A DNA stretch of 18,740 nt, from assembly GCA_019409045.1 (NCBI GenBank), contig DXVG01000008.1:1-18740 (forward strand). Reading direction: 5' to 3'. The position numbers and the translations under genes are program-made. The notes under the pieces were generated by a model. The model searched no databases. It saw only the letters and a list, made by a program, of their open reading frames with translations, and was not told the DNA's origin. The stretch comes from Clostridiales bacterium (GTDB lineage: Bacteria > Bacillota > Clostridia > Christensenellales > Aristaeellaceae). This document shows, piece after piece, positions 1 through 7,474 of this stretch; the stretch's first letter is position 1, and every line of letters starts with the position of its first letter.

Positions 1-1636
1 GCAGCACGTCGGGCGTTCCCTCGCAGTCGGAGAGCACATAGCCGCCCTTGAGGGCCTCGGGGCCGCTCTTTTCGTAGAGGGGCAGGTCCTGACGGGTGAG
101 CACCAGCGCCACCGGGGCATCGCCGGTCATGGCGGCGACCCAGCCCGCGGCCACTTCCTTGCTGTCGGCGGGGCGGAACACGGTCAGGCCCGGAACGGCG
201 CGCAGGCCGGCAAGGTGCTCGATGGGCTGATGGGTGGGGCCGTCCTCGCCGACGCCGATGGAATCGTGCGTGAGGATGTAGGGCACGTTCAGGCCCATGA
301 TGGCCGACATGCGCATGGCGTTCTTCATATAATCGCTGAACACGAAGAAGGTGGCGCAGTAGGGGCGCAGGCCGCCGTGCAGGCGGATGCCGTTGCAGAT
401 GGCCGCCATGGCGTGTTCGCGCACGCCGAAGTGTATGTTGTCGCCCTCGGGCGTCTCGGCGGAGAAGTCGCCCTTGCCCTTCATGTTGCTCTTGTTGGAG
501 GGCGCCAGGTCCGCGGAGCCGCCAAAGAGGTTGGGGATGCGCTCGGCCAGGCGGTTGAGCACCACGCCGGAGGAATTGCGGGTCGCGCTCTTGCCCTCAA
601 ACGCCCACAGCTCCTTGTCGCCCAGCAGGTCCACGCTGACGCCGTCGGCGAACCACACGTCCCACTCCTTCTTGAGCTCGGGGTACTTCTTGGCGTACTT
701 GGCAAACAGCTCGTTCCATTCCTTCTGGGCCTCGGCGCCGCGGCGGGCGGCCTCGCCGGTCTGCTCGTACACGCAGGCGGGCACGGCGAAGGGCTCCATC
801 TCGGGCCAGCCGAGGGCCTTCTTGGTCAGCGCAACGTTCTCCTCGCCCAGGGGCTCGCCGTGCGCGCTGGCCTGGCCCGCCTTGGGCGAGCCGTAGCCGA
901 TGGCGGTGTGGCAGACGATGAGGGTGGGCTTGTCGGAATCCTTGGCGATGCGGATCGCGGCGGCGACCTTCTCATAGCAGTTGCCGTTGGCAACGTCGAT
1001 CACGTTCCAGCCGTAGGCGCGGAAGCGGGCGGGCACGTCCTCGCGGAAGGCGATGTCGGTGTTGCCCTCGATGGAGATCTCGTTGTCGTCATACAGCGCG
1101 ATGAGCTTGTTGAGCTTGAGCGTGCCGGCCAGAGAGCACGCCTCGTGGGAGATGCCCTCCATCATGCAGCCGTCGCCGAGGATGCAGTAGGTGTAGTGGT
1201 CGACCACGTTGAAGCCCTCGCGGTTGAACTTGGCGGCCAGGTGCTTCTCGGCCATGGCCATGCCCACCGCGTTGGCGATGCCCTGGCCCAGCGGGCCGGT
1301 GGTGGTCTCCACGCCCACGGTGTGCTTGTACTCCGGGTGGCCCGGCGTCTTGGAGCCGAACTGGCGGAAGGACTTGAGATCGTCGATCGTCAGGCCGTAG
1401 CCGAACAGGTGCAGAAGCGAGTAGATCAGCATCGAGCCGTGGCCGGAGGAAAGCACGAAGCGGTCGCGGTTGACGAACTTGGGATCAGCGGGGTTGTGGG
1501 TCATCTCGCGGCCCCACACGGCGTAGGCCATGGCGGCCGCGCCCATCGGCATGCCGGGATGGCCGGACTTGGCCTTCTGTACGGCCTCGGCGCTGAGAAT
1601 GCGGATGGCGTTGACGACCATCTGTTCCTTGTTCAT
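1..1636 (-). CDS. tkt: Transketolase, C-terminus cut off by the window edge
   Basis: Thiamine-diphosphate enzyme of the non-oxidative pentose phosphate pathway; it moves two-carbon ketol units between sugar phosphates in the cytoplasm. The 545 visible residues cover the PP and Pyr domains; a usual transketolase has about 660, so roughly the last 115 are missing. Seen directly: GHPGMPMG near residue 25, the thiamine/metal motif GDGCMMEG at 154-161 with DDNEISI at 183-189, the REHAM catalytic glutamate at about 407, and THDSIGVGEDGPTHQP at 456-471, which is a transketolase signature. The ATG at 1636 is preceded by AAGGAGATG at good spacing. It lies 113 bases downstream of the phosphohexomutase gene and has its own extended -10 promoter, so it can be expressed apart from that operon. 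No key residue is missing in the visible part. Confidence 0.97.
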   Translation of the reverse strand, partial: MNKEQMVVNAIRILSAEAVQKAKSGHPGMPMGAAAMAYAVWGREMTHNPADPKFVNRDRFVLSSGHGSMLIYSLLHLFGYGLTIDDLKSFRQFGSKTPGHPEYKHTVGVETTTGPLGQGIANAVGMAMAEKHLAAKFNREGFNVVDHYTYCILGDGCMMEGISHEACSLAGTLKLNKLIALYDDNEISIEGNTDIAFREDVPARFRAYGWNVIDVANGNCYEKVAAAIRIAKDSDKPTLIVCHTAIGYGSPKAGQASAHGEPLGEENVALTKKALGWPEMEPFAVPACVYEQTGEAARRGAEAQKEWNELFAKYAKKYPELKKEWDVWFADGVSVDLLGDKELWAFEGKSATRNSSGVVLNRLAERIPNLFGGSADLAPSNKSNMKGKGDFSAETPEGDNIHFGVREHAMAAICNGIRLHGGLRPYCATFFVFSDYMKNAMRMSAIMGLNVPYILTHDSIGVGEDGPTHQPIEHLAGLRAVPGLTVFRPADSKEVAAGWVAAMTGDAPVALVLTRQDLPLYEKSGPEALKGGYVLSDCEGTPDVL

Positions 1637-1689
1637 GGCAAACATCTCCTTATCTGCGTGGTATTGGTGCGGTATACCCTGATGTATCC

Positions 1690-1718
1690 ATTGTACCATA
1701 ATTGCGCGCCTCTGGGCA
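1690..1718 (-). promoter_or_regulatory. Probable extended -10 promoter for transketolase
   Basis: On the minus strand TACAAT (1695-1690) is preceded by TGG, giving the extended -10 form TGNTACAAT. The -35 position 17 bases upstream reads TGCCCA and matches TTGACA poorly, as is common for extended -10 promoters. Transcription would start near 1683, about 47 bases before the ATG. No terminator is visible between the upstream mutase gene and this site, so read-through from the upstream operon is also possible. Confidence 0.55.
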
Positions 1719-1749
1719 GGTGTTTACGAAATATTAGCAGGAAATCGCT

Positions 1750-3252
1750 CTATTTTTTCTTCAGCGCCTCGCGCAGCGGCGCGAGGTCGATCTCCTCGCA
1801 GTCCGATAGCAGCGCGCCCAGCCGCTCGAGCATCCAGGCCACGCCGCCGGGCACGTCGCTCTCCAGGTTGAGCACCATCACCGGGTCGTGCAGGCTCATG
1901 CGCAGCTGGAACCACGCGCTGTCCACCTCGCCGCCCAGGTCGAAGCAGATGCGCACGCCCTCGCGGTTGTCGCGCGCCAGCCGCCAGGCGGGGTCCTCCA
2001 GCGTGCGGGAGAGCACGGCCTCGATCACGTCCTGCACGGCCTGCCGCTCGTCCTGCGCGCGTATGGCGAGGCGCAGCTCCAGCGACTCCACCGGCTCCTG
2101 CAGGCCGTCCAGCAGCGCGTAGAGCGCCTTGCCCTCGCGCTTTAGGTCCATGGCCTTGCAGATCAGCAGCGTGACAAGGTACATGCCGTCGTCGAGGAAG
2201 TGGTTGTCTCGGAAGGCGGCGTGGCCGCTGGTCTCGATGGCAAGCGGGCAGTCGATGCCCTCCTCGTTCAGGCGCACGGCCTCGTCGATGACGTTGCGGT
2301 AGCCGCGCTTGAAGCGGTAGTGCGTGCCGCCCCACTCGCCGATGAAGCGCGTAAGGCCGGAGCTGGTGACCGAGTCGGTCACGATGGTGAGCCCCGGCGT
2401 CTCCGAGAGCAGCATCGCGGCGGTCAGCGCGATCAGGCGGTTGCGGTTTACGAACTTGCCGTCGCCCAGCACGATGGCGGCGCGGTCGCAGTCCGCGTCG
2501 AACAGAACGCCCAGGTCGGCCTCGTTTTTGACCACGGCCTTGGACAGCGCGCGCATGGCCTCCGGGCTCTCCGGGTTGGGCGCGTGGTTGGGAAACTCCC
2601 CGTCCGGCTCCAGAAACTGGCTGCCCTCCACCCAGGCGCCCAGGTCCTCCAGAAAGTCCGCGTAGAAGCCGCCGGAGCCGTTGCCCGCGTCTACCACCAC
2701 ATGCAGCCCCAGAAGCGGCTTGGGCGCGTCGTCCTCCAGCCGCGTGCGCACGACCTCGCGCAGCGAGGCGAGATACCCCGCCAGCGCGTCGTGGCGCACC
2801 ACCAGCCGCTCGGGCACGCGAACGCGCGCGGCGTCGGAGAGCAGCTCGCGCATGTCCTCCTCGGTGGGGCCGCCCGTGCGCGTGTGGAACTTAAAGCCGT
2901 TCACGCCCGGCGGCTGGTGGCTGGCGGTGATCATCACCGCGCCGTCCGCGCCGGAGGCGTCCAGTGTGGTGGAGAACACCGCGGGCGTGGAGGACAGGCC
3001 GCAGTCCAGCACGTCGCTGTCGGCGGCGGTCACGCCGCGCACCAGCGCGGCCTTCAGCCGCGGCCCGGAGGCGCGCGGATCGTGGCCCACGGCGATCTTC
3101 AGGCAGTCGGGCGTGACGCCCAGGCGCCGGGCGAGCCACAGGGCAAACGCGTAGCCCAGCCGCTCGGCAAATTCGTCGGTGAGCAGCGCCTCGCTGCCGC
3201 GGATGGCGCTGCCGCTCTTGAGCCGTTCCCATTTCGCAGGGTCGGAAGTCAT
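1750..3252 (-). CDS. Phosphomannomutase/phosphoglucomutase family protein with divergent active-site loops
   Basis: Alpha-D-phosphohexomutase superfamily member, 500 residues, cytoplasmic. Such enzymes move phosphate between C1 and C6 (or C5) of a sugar via a phosphoserine. Seen directly: the catalytic loop ITASHQPPGVNGFKF with Ser111 (family norm TASHNP), the metal loop FDADCDR at 251-257 (norm DGDGDR; all three Asp kept), the sugar-specificity loop ETSGH at 340-344 (norm EMSGH) followed by a HFLDDG segment, and in the last domain RMSLHDP at 451-457 where most members have RxSGTEP. From memory a subgroup of plant and bacterial mutase-like proteins also carries an SLHDP motif, so this may be a subfamily rather than decay. 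The start at 3252 overlaps the aldolase stop as ATGA; an in-frame extension to 3969 runs through the aldolase gene and was not used. Substrate cannot be assigned. Confidence 0.9.
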   Translation of the reverse strand: MTSDPAKWERLKSGSAIRGSEALLTDEFAERLGYAFALWLARRLGVTPDCLKIAVGHDPRASGPRLKAALVRGVTAADSDVLDCGLSSTPAVFSTTLDASGADGAVMITASHQPPGVNGFKFHTRTGGPTEEDMRELLSDAARVRVPERLVVRHDALAGYLASLREVVRTRLEDDAPKPLLGLHVVVDAGNGSGGFYADFLEDLGAWVEGSQFLEPDGEFPNHAPNPESPEAMRALSKAVVKNEADLGVLFDADCDRAAIVLGDGKFVNRNRLIALTAAMLLSETPGLTIVTDSVTSSGLTRFIGEWGGTHYRFKRGYRNVIDEAVRLNEEGIDCPLAIETSGHAAFRDNHFLDDGMYLVTLLICKAMDLKREGKALYALLDGLQEPVESLELRLAIRAQDERQAVQDVIEAVLSRTLEDPAWRLARDNREGVRICFDLGGEVDSAWFQLRMSLHDPVMVLNLESDVPGGVAWMLERLGALLSDCEEIDLAPLREALKKK

Positions 3253-3905
3253 AAATGCCTCCTTTTGTCGTAGTAGATGTCCGTGATGGCGCTGCACTCC
3301 TCTGCGGACAGCGCGCACTCGCCGCCGTGCAGCTTGCTCAGCGTGAGCACCTTGGCGATGGACTCCACGCCCTCCAGCCGGTAGGCGGCCTCCACGGCGG
3401 TGTGCGCGGCGGCCACCAGCCCGTGGTTGGCCAGCAGAAACACGTCGTGCGTGCGAAGGACGTCCGGTATGTCCCGATTGACCGCCTCGGTGCCGGGGCG
3501 GCCGTAGCGGCAGATGGGGATGCGGTCGTAGAGCACGCGCATCTCGGGGTAGGCGCGCGTCTCGATGGGCAAGCCCGACACGGCGTAGGCCGTGGCAAAC
3601 GGCGGGTGTGCGTGCGCCACGCCCATGACGTCCGCGCGGCTGCGGTAGATGCACAGGTGCATCTTCAGCTCGCTGGAGGCCACGCGCCCGGGCCGGGCAT
3701 GGACCGTCTCGCCCGAGGCGATGTCCACCTCCACCAGGTCCTCCGCCTCGAGCTCCTCCTTGCACACCGCCGAGGGCGTGATCAGCAGCGTGTCGCCCAG
3801 CCGCACCGACACGTTGCCCTCGTAGGCGTTGACCATGAAGCGGCTGTAGAGCAGCTTCGCAGCTTTGAGGCAGTCCTGCGCGCGCTGCGCGCGATGTTCG
3901 TTCAT
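3249..3905 (-). CDS. Class II (zinc) aldolase, L-fuculose-phosphate aldolase-like
   Basis: Class II aldolase/adducin family, 218 residues, close to the usual length of FucA-type enzymes. These cleave or epimerise ketose phosphates using zinc held by three histidines. Seen directly: GNVSVR at 30-35, SSELKMH with the likely catalytic Glu79, HAHPP giving zinc ligands His98 and His100, and ANHGLV giving His161. The catalytic set is therefore complete. The ATG at 3905 has a strong GGAGGAGG site just upstream; an in-frame ATG at 3932 lacks this and is less likely. The gene overlaps the DUF2461 gene before it (ATGA) and the mutase gene after it (ATGA), so all three are probably translationally coupled. 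Candidate substrates are L-fuculose-1-phosphate, L-ribulose-5-phosphate or 5-deoxyribulose-1-phosphate. No kinase or isomerase that would settle this is present. Confidence 0.9.
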   Translation of the reverse strand: MNEHRAQRAQDCLKAAKLLYSRFMVNAYEGNVSVRLGDTLLITPSAVCKEELEAEDLVEVDIASGETVHARPGRVASSELKMHLCIYRSRADVMGVAHAHPPFATAYAVSGLPIETRAYPEMRVLYDRIPICRYGRPGTEAVNRDIPDVLRTHDVFLLANHGLVAAAHTAVEAAYRLEGVESIAKVLTLSKLHGGECALSAEECSAITDIYYDKRRHL

Positions 3906-4582
3906 GGCTGATCCTCCTCCATATCCGCACATGCAATCGTATAATCATACAGCGGCTTGAGCCGCGCAAACCCGGCGCCGATCACCTCGGGAAGCTCCGA
4001 TGAGCGCGCCGCGGAAAACGGCAGCGCCTGCTCGAAGTAAAAGCTCTTGCGAATGTACCAGCCGCGAAGCGCCTCGGGAAGCTCCTGCGGGACGCGTATG
4101 CGGCGAAAGCACTCGCCGTGCATGGAAAACGCGCCCTCCACGCCCGCAAGCAGCGACAGCGCCTCCTGCGGCGCGGCGAGCATCCTGCAGCGCAGCGCGT
4201 CCATCAGCGGACGGTTCTGCGCGTAAAAGCCCATGCCGAAGAACACGCCGTCCACGTCCACCTCCGCGTAGAAGCTGGGGGTCGTGCCCCGCTCCAGGCA
4301 GGGGCGGCGGAAGGCGATGAACACATGGTCGCGGTAGGGCGACTTGTCGCGCGAGAAGCGCACGTCGCGGTTGATGCGCGAGAGCGCGCGGTTTGGCCGC
4401 GCGTCGATGCGCGGGTCGATGCGCTCCATCGCGGATGCGAGCGCCTCGGCGAGCGCGAGGCTCGGCTCGCGCACGTCGCGCAGGTACCAGTCCCGGTTCT
4501 GCTGAAAGAAGGCGCGGTCGTTGTTGAAGCGTATCGCCATGAAAAACGAGCGCGCGCCCTCGGTGTATCCCTGAAACGTCAC
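3902..4582 (-). CDS. DUF2461 family protein (TIGR02453-like), function unknown
   Basis: A 226-residue soluble protein of the DUF2461 family. Seen directly: an N-terminal FFMAIRFNNDRAFFQQNRDW segment, the family hallmark RINRDVRFSRDKSPYRDH near residues 69-86, and a central beta-rich section SFYAEVDVDGVFFGMGFY at 103-120. The biochemical role of this family is not known to me. The start is a GTG at 4582 overlapping the previous stop as GTGA, with AAGGA about nine bases upstream. An open frame extends further upstream, but that part lies over the membrane-protein gene and is Arg/Ala-rich shadow translation. The stop overlaps the aldolase start (ATGA). Its place inside a tight operon suggests a link to the flanking aldolase and surface protein, but nothing in the sequence says what it does. 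Confidence 0.88.
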   Translation of the reverse strand: MTFQGYTEGARSFFMAIRFNNDRAFFQQNRDWYLRDVREPSLALAEALASAMERIDPRIDARPNRALSRINRDVRFSRDKSPYRDHVFIAFRRPCLERGTTPSFYAEVDVDGVFFGMGFYAQNRPLMDALRCRMLAAPQEALSLLAGVEGAFSMHGECFRRIRVPQELPEALRGWYIRKSFYFEQALPFSAARSSELPEVIGAGFARLKPLYDYTIACADMEEDQP

Positions 4583-6207
4583 GGCGCACCGTCCTTTTCG
4601 CGCTTTTCGCGCCCGCCGCGCTTGACGGGCGTGAAGCGGTTGGTTTTGCCCAGTTCCTCCTGCCGCTGCCTGCGCTGCTGCGCCAGCTTTTCGCGCCGCG
4701 CGCGCTTCTGCCTGCGCGAGGTCAGAAACAGCGCCACCGCAAGCCCCACCAGCAGCGCGCACGCGCCCAGCAGCAGGAACAAAAACGACGGGTCATCGCT
4801 GAGCTTGACCGATTCGCCGGTGTAGGGCTCGCCCTCCGGGGCGGCGTCCAGCTGCGCGCCCCCGGCGGCGATGTCGATGCGCACGGGCGCGCTCTCCAGC
4901 GCGTGGCTCGCGCCGCTCTGGTCCACATAGCTGAGCGAAAACGCGAACTCCCCCGACTGCGACACCGGAACGTACACGCGGCGGCAGGTGGTATAGTCCC
5001 CGGCGAGGAAGGAGAACGTGTGCAGCGTCTCGCCCGTGGCGCTGAGCGAGAGCACCGCCTCGCGCGCGTCGCCGCCCGCGTTGGCGATGTACACGTCCAC
5101 GGGCGCGTCGCCCGCCTGCGCGATCTGCGGATAGACCGCCTCGGCGTAGAGCGATACGTCCGCCTCCGGCGCGTCCAGCGCCCGCAGGGACACAGGCTCG
5201 GTCACCACCTCAATGGTCGCGCCGGAGGAGCTGAGCGCGCGCACGCGCATCTGATAGCTCGCGTCGTCGCGCACGGGGTATTCGTGCGTGACGGTGAGCG
5301 TCTGCGTGCCCGCGCCGATGCTCAGCGCGTCGGCGATGCGCCCGCCGTAGGTCTCGTCAAACACCGCCACGTCGTAAAAGGCCACGTTGCCCAGGCTCAT
5401 CACCGTCAGCGTCGCGGTGACGGTCTCGCCGATGCGCGCGCTCTCGCGGTCCAGCGCGAGCGAGCAGGTGAGCTGCTCGTCGGCCAGCAGTATGCGCGCG
5501 CTCTCCAGCCGCACCTCGTACTCCACGTCGCCCTCGGAGGGCACGCTGTAGCGAAGCCGCGGCTCGGAGGTGGTCACGTCGTCGATGGTGATCTTGCTTG
5601 TGAATATGCGCGACTGGCCGACCTCCAGCGCGTCCGCGCGGCCGGTGTACTCGCCCGCCGCGTCGTCCACGCGCAGGTTGGCGATGGGCACGTTGCCGGT
5701 GTTCTGCACGCGGTAGGTGATGGTCACAACGTCGCCCGGCCGCGCGTAGGTGGCGGTGAGCTGGCGGGTGAACTCCACCTCCGGCCGCGCGATGGCGCGG
5801 GCGATGGGGCAGTCCACGGTGTAGTTGACCGTGTCCGGGTCCCCGGCGATGCCGTCGTGGGAAAAGATGTAGGTGATGTAGCCCGCCTCGAGCTCGGCCT
5901 CGGTGACGGCGTGCGTGCGGTTGAACACGCGGCTGTCGCCCGCGTCGATCTGCCCGAGCGGCTCGGAGTGCAGGCCGTCGGAGGAGGAGATGTACACGTT
6001 CTGCGCGTCGTAGAGCGAGTTGTTGGCCACGGTGAAGGTCAGCGTGACCTCGCCCGGCTCCACCAGCTCCGACGGGGACACCGAAAAGCTCAGATCCAGT
6101 ATGTGCCGCAGCGGCGGCGGCGTGGGCGTGGCCTCGGACATGGAAACGCCCCCCGCGCACGCGAGCGCGAGGGCAAGGCAGACAAACAGGGCCGCAAACC
6201 GGCGCAT
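4579..6207 (-). CDS. Membrane-anchored surface protein with CARDB/DUF11-like Ig-type repeats
   Basis: 542 residues in a single-pass, type I layout. Seen directly: a signal peptide (MRRFAALFVCLALALACAGG), then about four repeats of roughly 100 residues (near 36-132, 143-240, 245-342 and 348-447). Each repeat starts with a section like PGEVTLTFTVANNS, PGDVVTITYRVQNTGN or IGETVTATLTVMSLGN, typical of CARDB/DUF11 Ig-like folds. A hydrophobic segment at about 474-495 is followed by a basic, cytoplasm-facing tail of about 45 residues. A lipobox reading at Cys17 is poor, so ordinary signal-peptidase cleavage is more likely. I chose the ATG at 6207: AAAAGGAGGTG lies 11 bases upstream and the predicted transcription start (about 6240) excludes the upstream in-frame GTG at 6255. 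It is the first gene of its operon. The exact partner or role is not visible. Confidence 0.85.
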   Translation of the reverse strand: MRRFAALFVCLALALACAGGVSMSEATPTPPPLRHILDLSFSVSPSELVEPGEVTLTFTVANNSLYDAQNVYISSSDGLHSEPLGQIDAGDSRVFNRTHAVTEAELEAGYITYIFSHDGIAGDPDTVNYTVDCPIARAIARPEVEFTRQLTATYARPGDVVTITYRVQNTGNVPIANLRVDDAAGEYTGRADALEVGQSRIFTSKITIDDVTTSEPRLRYSVPSEGDVEYEVRLESARILLADEQLTCSLALDRESARIGETVTATLTVMSLGNVAFYDVAVFDETYGGRIADALSIGAGTQTLTVTHEYPVRDDASYQMRVRALSSSGATIEVVTEPVSLRALDAPEADVSLYAEAVYPQIAQAGDAPVDVYIANAGGDAREAVLSLSATGETLHTFSFLAGDYTTCRRVYVPVSQSGEFAFSLSYVDQSGASHALESAPVRIDIAAGGAQLDAAPEGEPYTGESVKLSDDPSFLFLLLGACALLVGLAVALFLTSRRQKRARREKLAQQRRQRQEELGKTNRFTPVKRGGREKREKDGAP

Positions 6208-6246
6208 CGGGCGGCGGCACCTCCTTTTGGGGGCTTTCCGATTTCT

Positions 6247-6275
6247 ATTATTCACACGCGGGGCGCGCCTGTCAA
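6247..6275 (-). promoter_or_regulatory. Near-consensus sigma-70/SigA promoter for the surface-protein operon
   Basis: On the minus strand TTGACA (6275-6270) is followed after exactly 17 bases by AATAAT (6252-6247). The -35 is perfect and the -10 matches five of six positions. The -35 box overlaps the TGA stop of the upstream cyclophilin gene. Transcription should start near 6240, leaving a leader of about 33 bases with the AAAAGGAGGTG ribosome site. It marks the start of a separate transcript covering the surface protein, DUF2461 protein, aldolase and mutase. Confidence 0.8.
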
Positions 6276-6787
6276 GCCTTTTGCACGCGATAGACCCCGC
6301 CGAAGGTCTCCACAGAGACAGAGCGCAGCTTCTGCTCCTCCACGGGGCGGTCCTGCGCGCCGGTCTTGCAGGAAGCGATCTCGTCCACGGCCTCGATGCC
6401 CTCGATCACCTTGCCGAAGGCCGCGTACTGGCCGTCCAGGTGCGGCGCGTCCGCATGCATCACGAAGAACTGGCTGCCCGCGGAGTCCGGGTGCATCGAG
6501 CGCGCCATGGACAGAACGCCGCGGGTGTGCTTTAAGTCGTTCTTCACGCCGTTTAAGCGGAATTCGCCCCGGATGCGCCAGCCGGGGCCGCCCATGCCGG
6601 TGCCGGTGGGGTCGCCGCCCTGGATCATGAAGCCGGGGATGACGCGGTGGAAGATCAGGCCGTCGTAGAAGCCGCTCTGAACGAGGCTTACGAAGTTTGC
6701 CACGGTGTTGGGCGCGATCTCGGGGTACAGCTCCGCCTTGAAGGTCGAGCCGTTTTCCATGGTAAAGGTCACGATGGGGTTTTTCAT
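6272..6787 (-). CDS. Peptidyl-prolyl cis-trans isomerase, cyclophilin type (cytoplasmic)
   Basis: Cyclophilin of 171 residues with no signal peptide, so cytoplasmic; it would speed proline isomerisation during folding. Seen directly: FHRVIPGFMIQGGD at 46-59, carrying the catalytic Arg48, Phe53 and Gln56 (equivalent to human CypA Arg55, Phe60 and Gln63), and SAGSQFFVMH at 102-111. All standard active-site residues are kept. The ATG at 6787 has AAGGAG seven bases upstream and overlaps the stop of the preceding cyclophilin lipoprotein gene as ATGA. The two cyclophilins are clearly related and probably arose by tandem duplication. It ends the long recJ-to-cyclophilin operon. Confidence 0.96.
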   Translation of the reverse strand: MKNPIVTFTMENGSTFKAELYPEIAPNTVANFVSLVQSGFYDGLIFHRVIPGFMIQGGDPTGTGMGGPGWRIRGEFRLNGVKNDLKHTRGVLSMARSMHPDSAGSQFFVMHADAPHLDGQYAAFGKVIEGIEAVDEIASCKTGAQDRPVEEQKLRSVSVETFGGVYRVQKA

Positions 6788-7452
6788 TGCGATGCTCCTT
6801 CCGTCGGTTCGGGCGTGGCCTCCTCGTCGCCCACCTTCACCACGGGGAAGGTGTGGCCGTGGGTGTCCACGCGAATGCTCTCAATGCTGGTCACGATCAG
6901 CGGGCGGTCGTTGGAATCCACGCGCACGGAGGCGATCGCGTCCAGCACCGCGAGGCTCTCCTCGTCCAGCAGCTTTCCAAAGGCGGCGTATTTCCCGTCG
7001 TACTCGGGGTAGCTGCCCTGCATGATGAAGAACTGGCTGCCCGCGGAGTCGTAGTCCTGCGTGCGGCACATGGACAGAACGCCGCGCGTGTGCGAAAGCG
7101 TGTTTTTCTCGTAGCCGTTTTCGGCGAACTCGCCGCGTATGGCGTAGCCCGGCCCGCCGGTGCCGTTGCCCAGCGGGTCGCCGGTCTGCACGAACGCGCC
7201 CGCGACCACGCGGAAGATCTCCAGACCGTCGTAAAAGCCGCTGTTGGCGAGGCTTATGAAGTTGGCCACGGTGTTGGGCGCATAGGTGAGGTACAGCTCG
7301 GCGCGCATCTCGCGCCCGTCGACGAGCGTGATGGTGACCGTGGGGTTGGGAACGTCCGCGTAGGGGTCGGCCTCCTCCTCGGGCGCGCCGCAGCCGCCCA
7401 GAAGCAGCGCGGGCAGCAGCGCCGCCAGTAAAAACAGAGCCAGCCGCTTCAT
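6784..7452 (-). CDS. Cyclophilin-type peptidyl-prolyl isomerase, predicted lipoprotein
   Basis: 222 residues. The N-terminus MKRLALFLLAALLPALLLGGC is a lipoprotein signal with a lipobox ending at Cys21, so the mature protein should be lipid-anchored on the outer face of the membrane and help fold exported proteins. The cyclophilin domain spans about 36-200 with SAGSQFFIM at 136-144. Compared with the neighbouring cyclophilin, the active-site segment reads IFRVVAGAFVQTGD: the catalytic Arg81 and Gln89 are kept, but the preceding His is Phe, the Pro is Ala and the Phe equivalent to CypA Phe60 is Ala. Activity may be lowered or specificity changed. The C-terminus is short and acidic (EEATPEPTEGASQ). 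AAAGGAGG precedes the ATG, which lies 22 bases after hemZ. Confidence 0.93.
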   Translation of the reverse strand: MKRLALFLLAALLPALLLGGCGAPEEEADPYADVPNPTVTITLVDGREMRAELYLTYAPNTVANFISLANSGFYDGLEIFRVVAGAFVQTGDPLGNGTGGPGYAIRGEFAENGYEKNTLSHTRGVLSMCRTQDYDSAGSQFFIMQGSYPEYDGKYAAFGKLLDEESLAVLDAIASVRVDSNDRPLIVTSIESIRVDTHGHTFPVVKVGDEEATPEPTEGASQ

Positions 7453-7474
7453 GGCTCGTCGCCTCCTTTCCGCG

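Noticed and set aside
1750..1790. GC hairpin near the end of the mutase as a terminator
   Set aside because: On the coding strand the hairpin is followed by an A run, not a T run; the T run lies on the wrong side for either direction.
215..2122. Long plus-strand open frame over transketolase and the mutase
   Set aside because: Antisense shadow; composition rich in His, Gly and Val, with no recognisable domain.
3253..3969. In-frame upstream extension of the mutase to 3969
   Set aside because: It lies wholly over the aldolase gene, and the extra residues are Arg/Gly-rich. The ATGA overlap at 3252 is the natural start.
4903..6630. 575-codon plus-strand open frame
   Set aside because: Antisense to the surface protein and cyclophilin; the end becomes Arg/Pro/Ser-rich noise.
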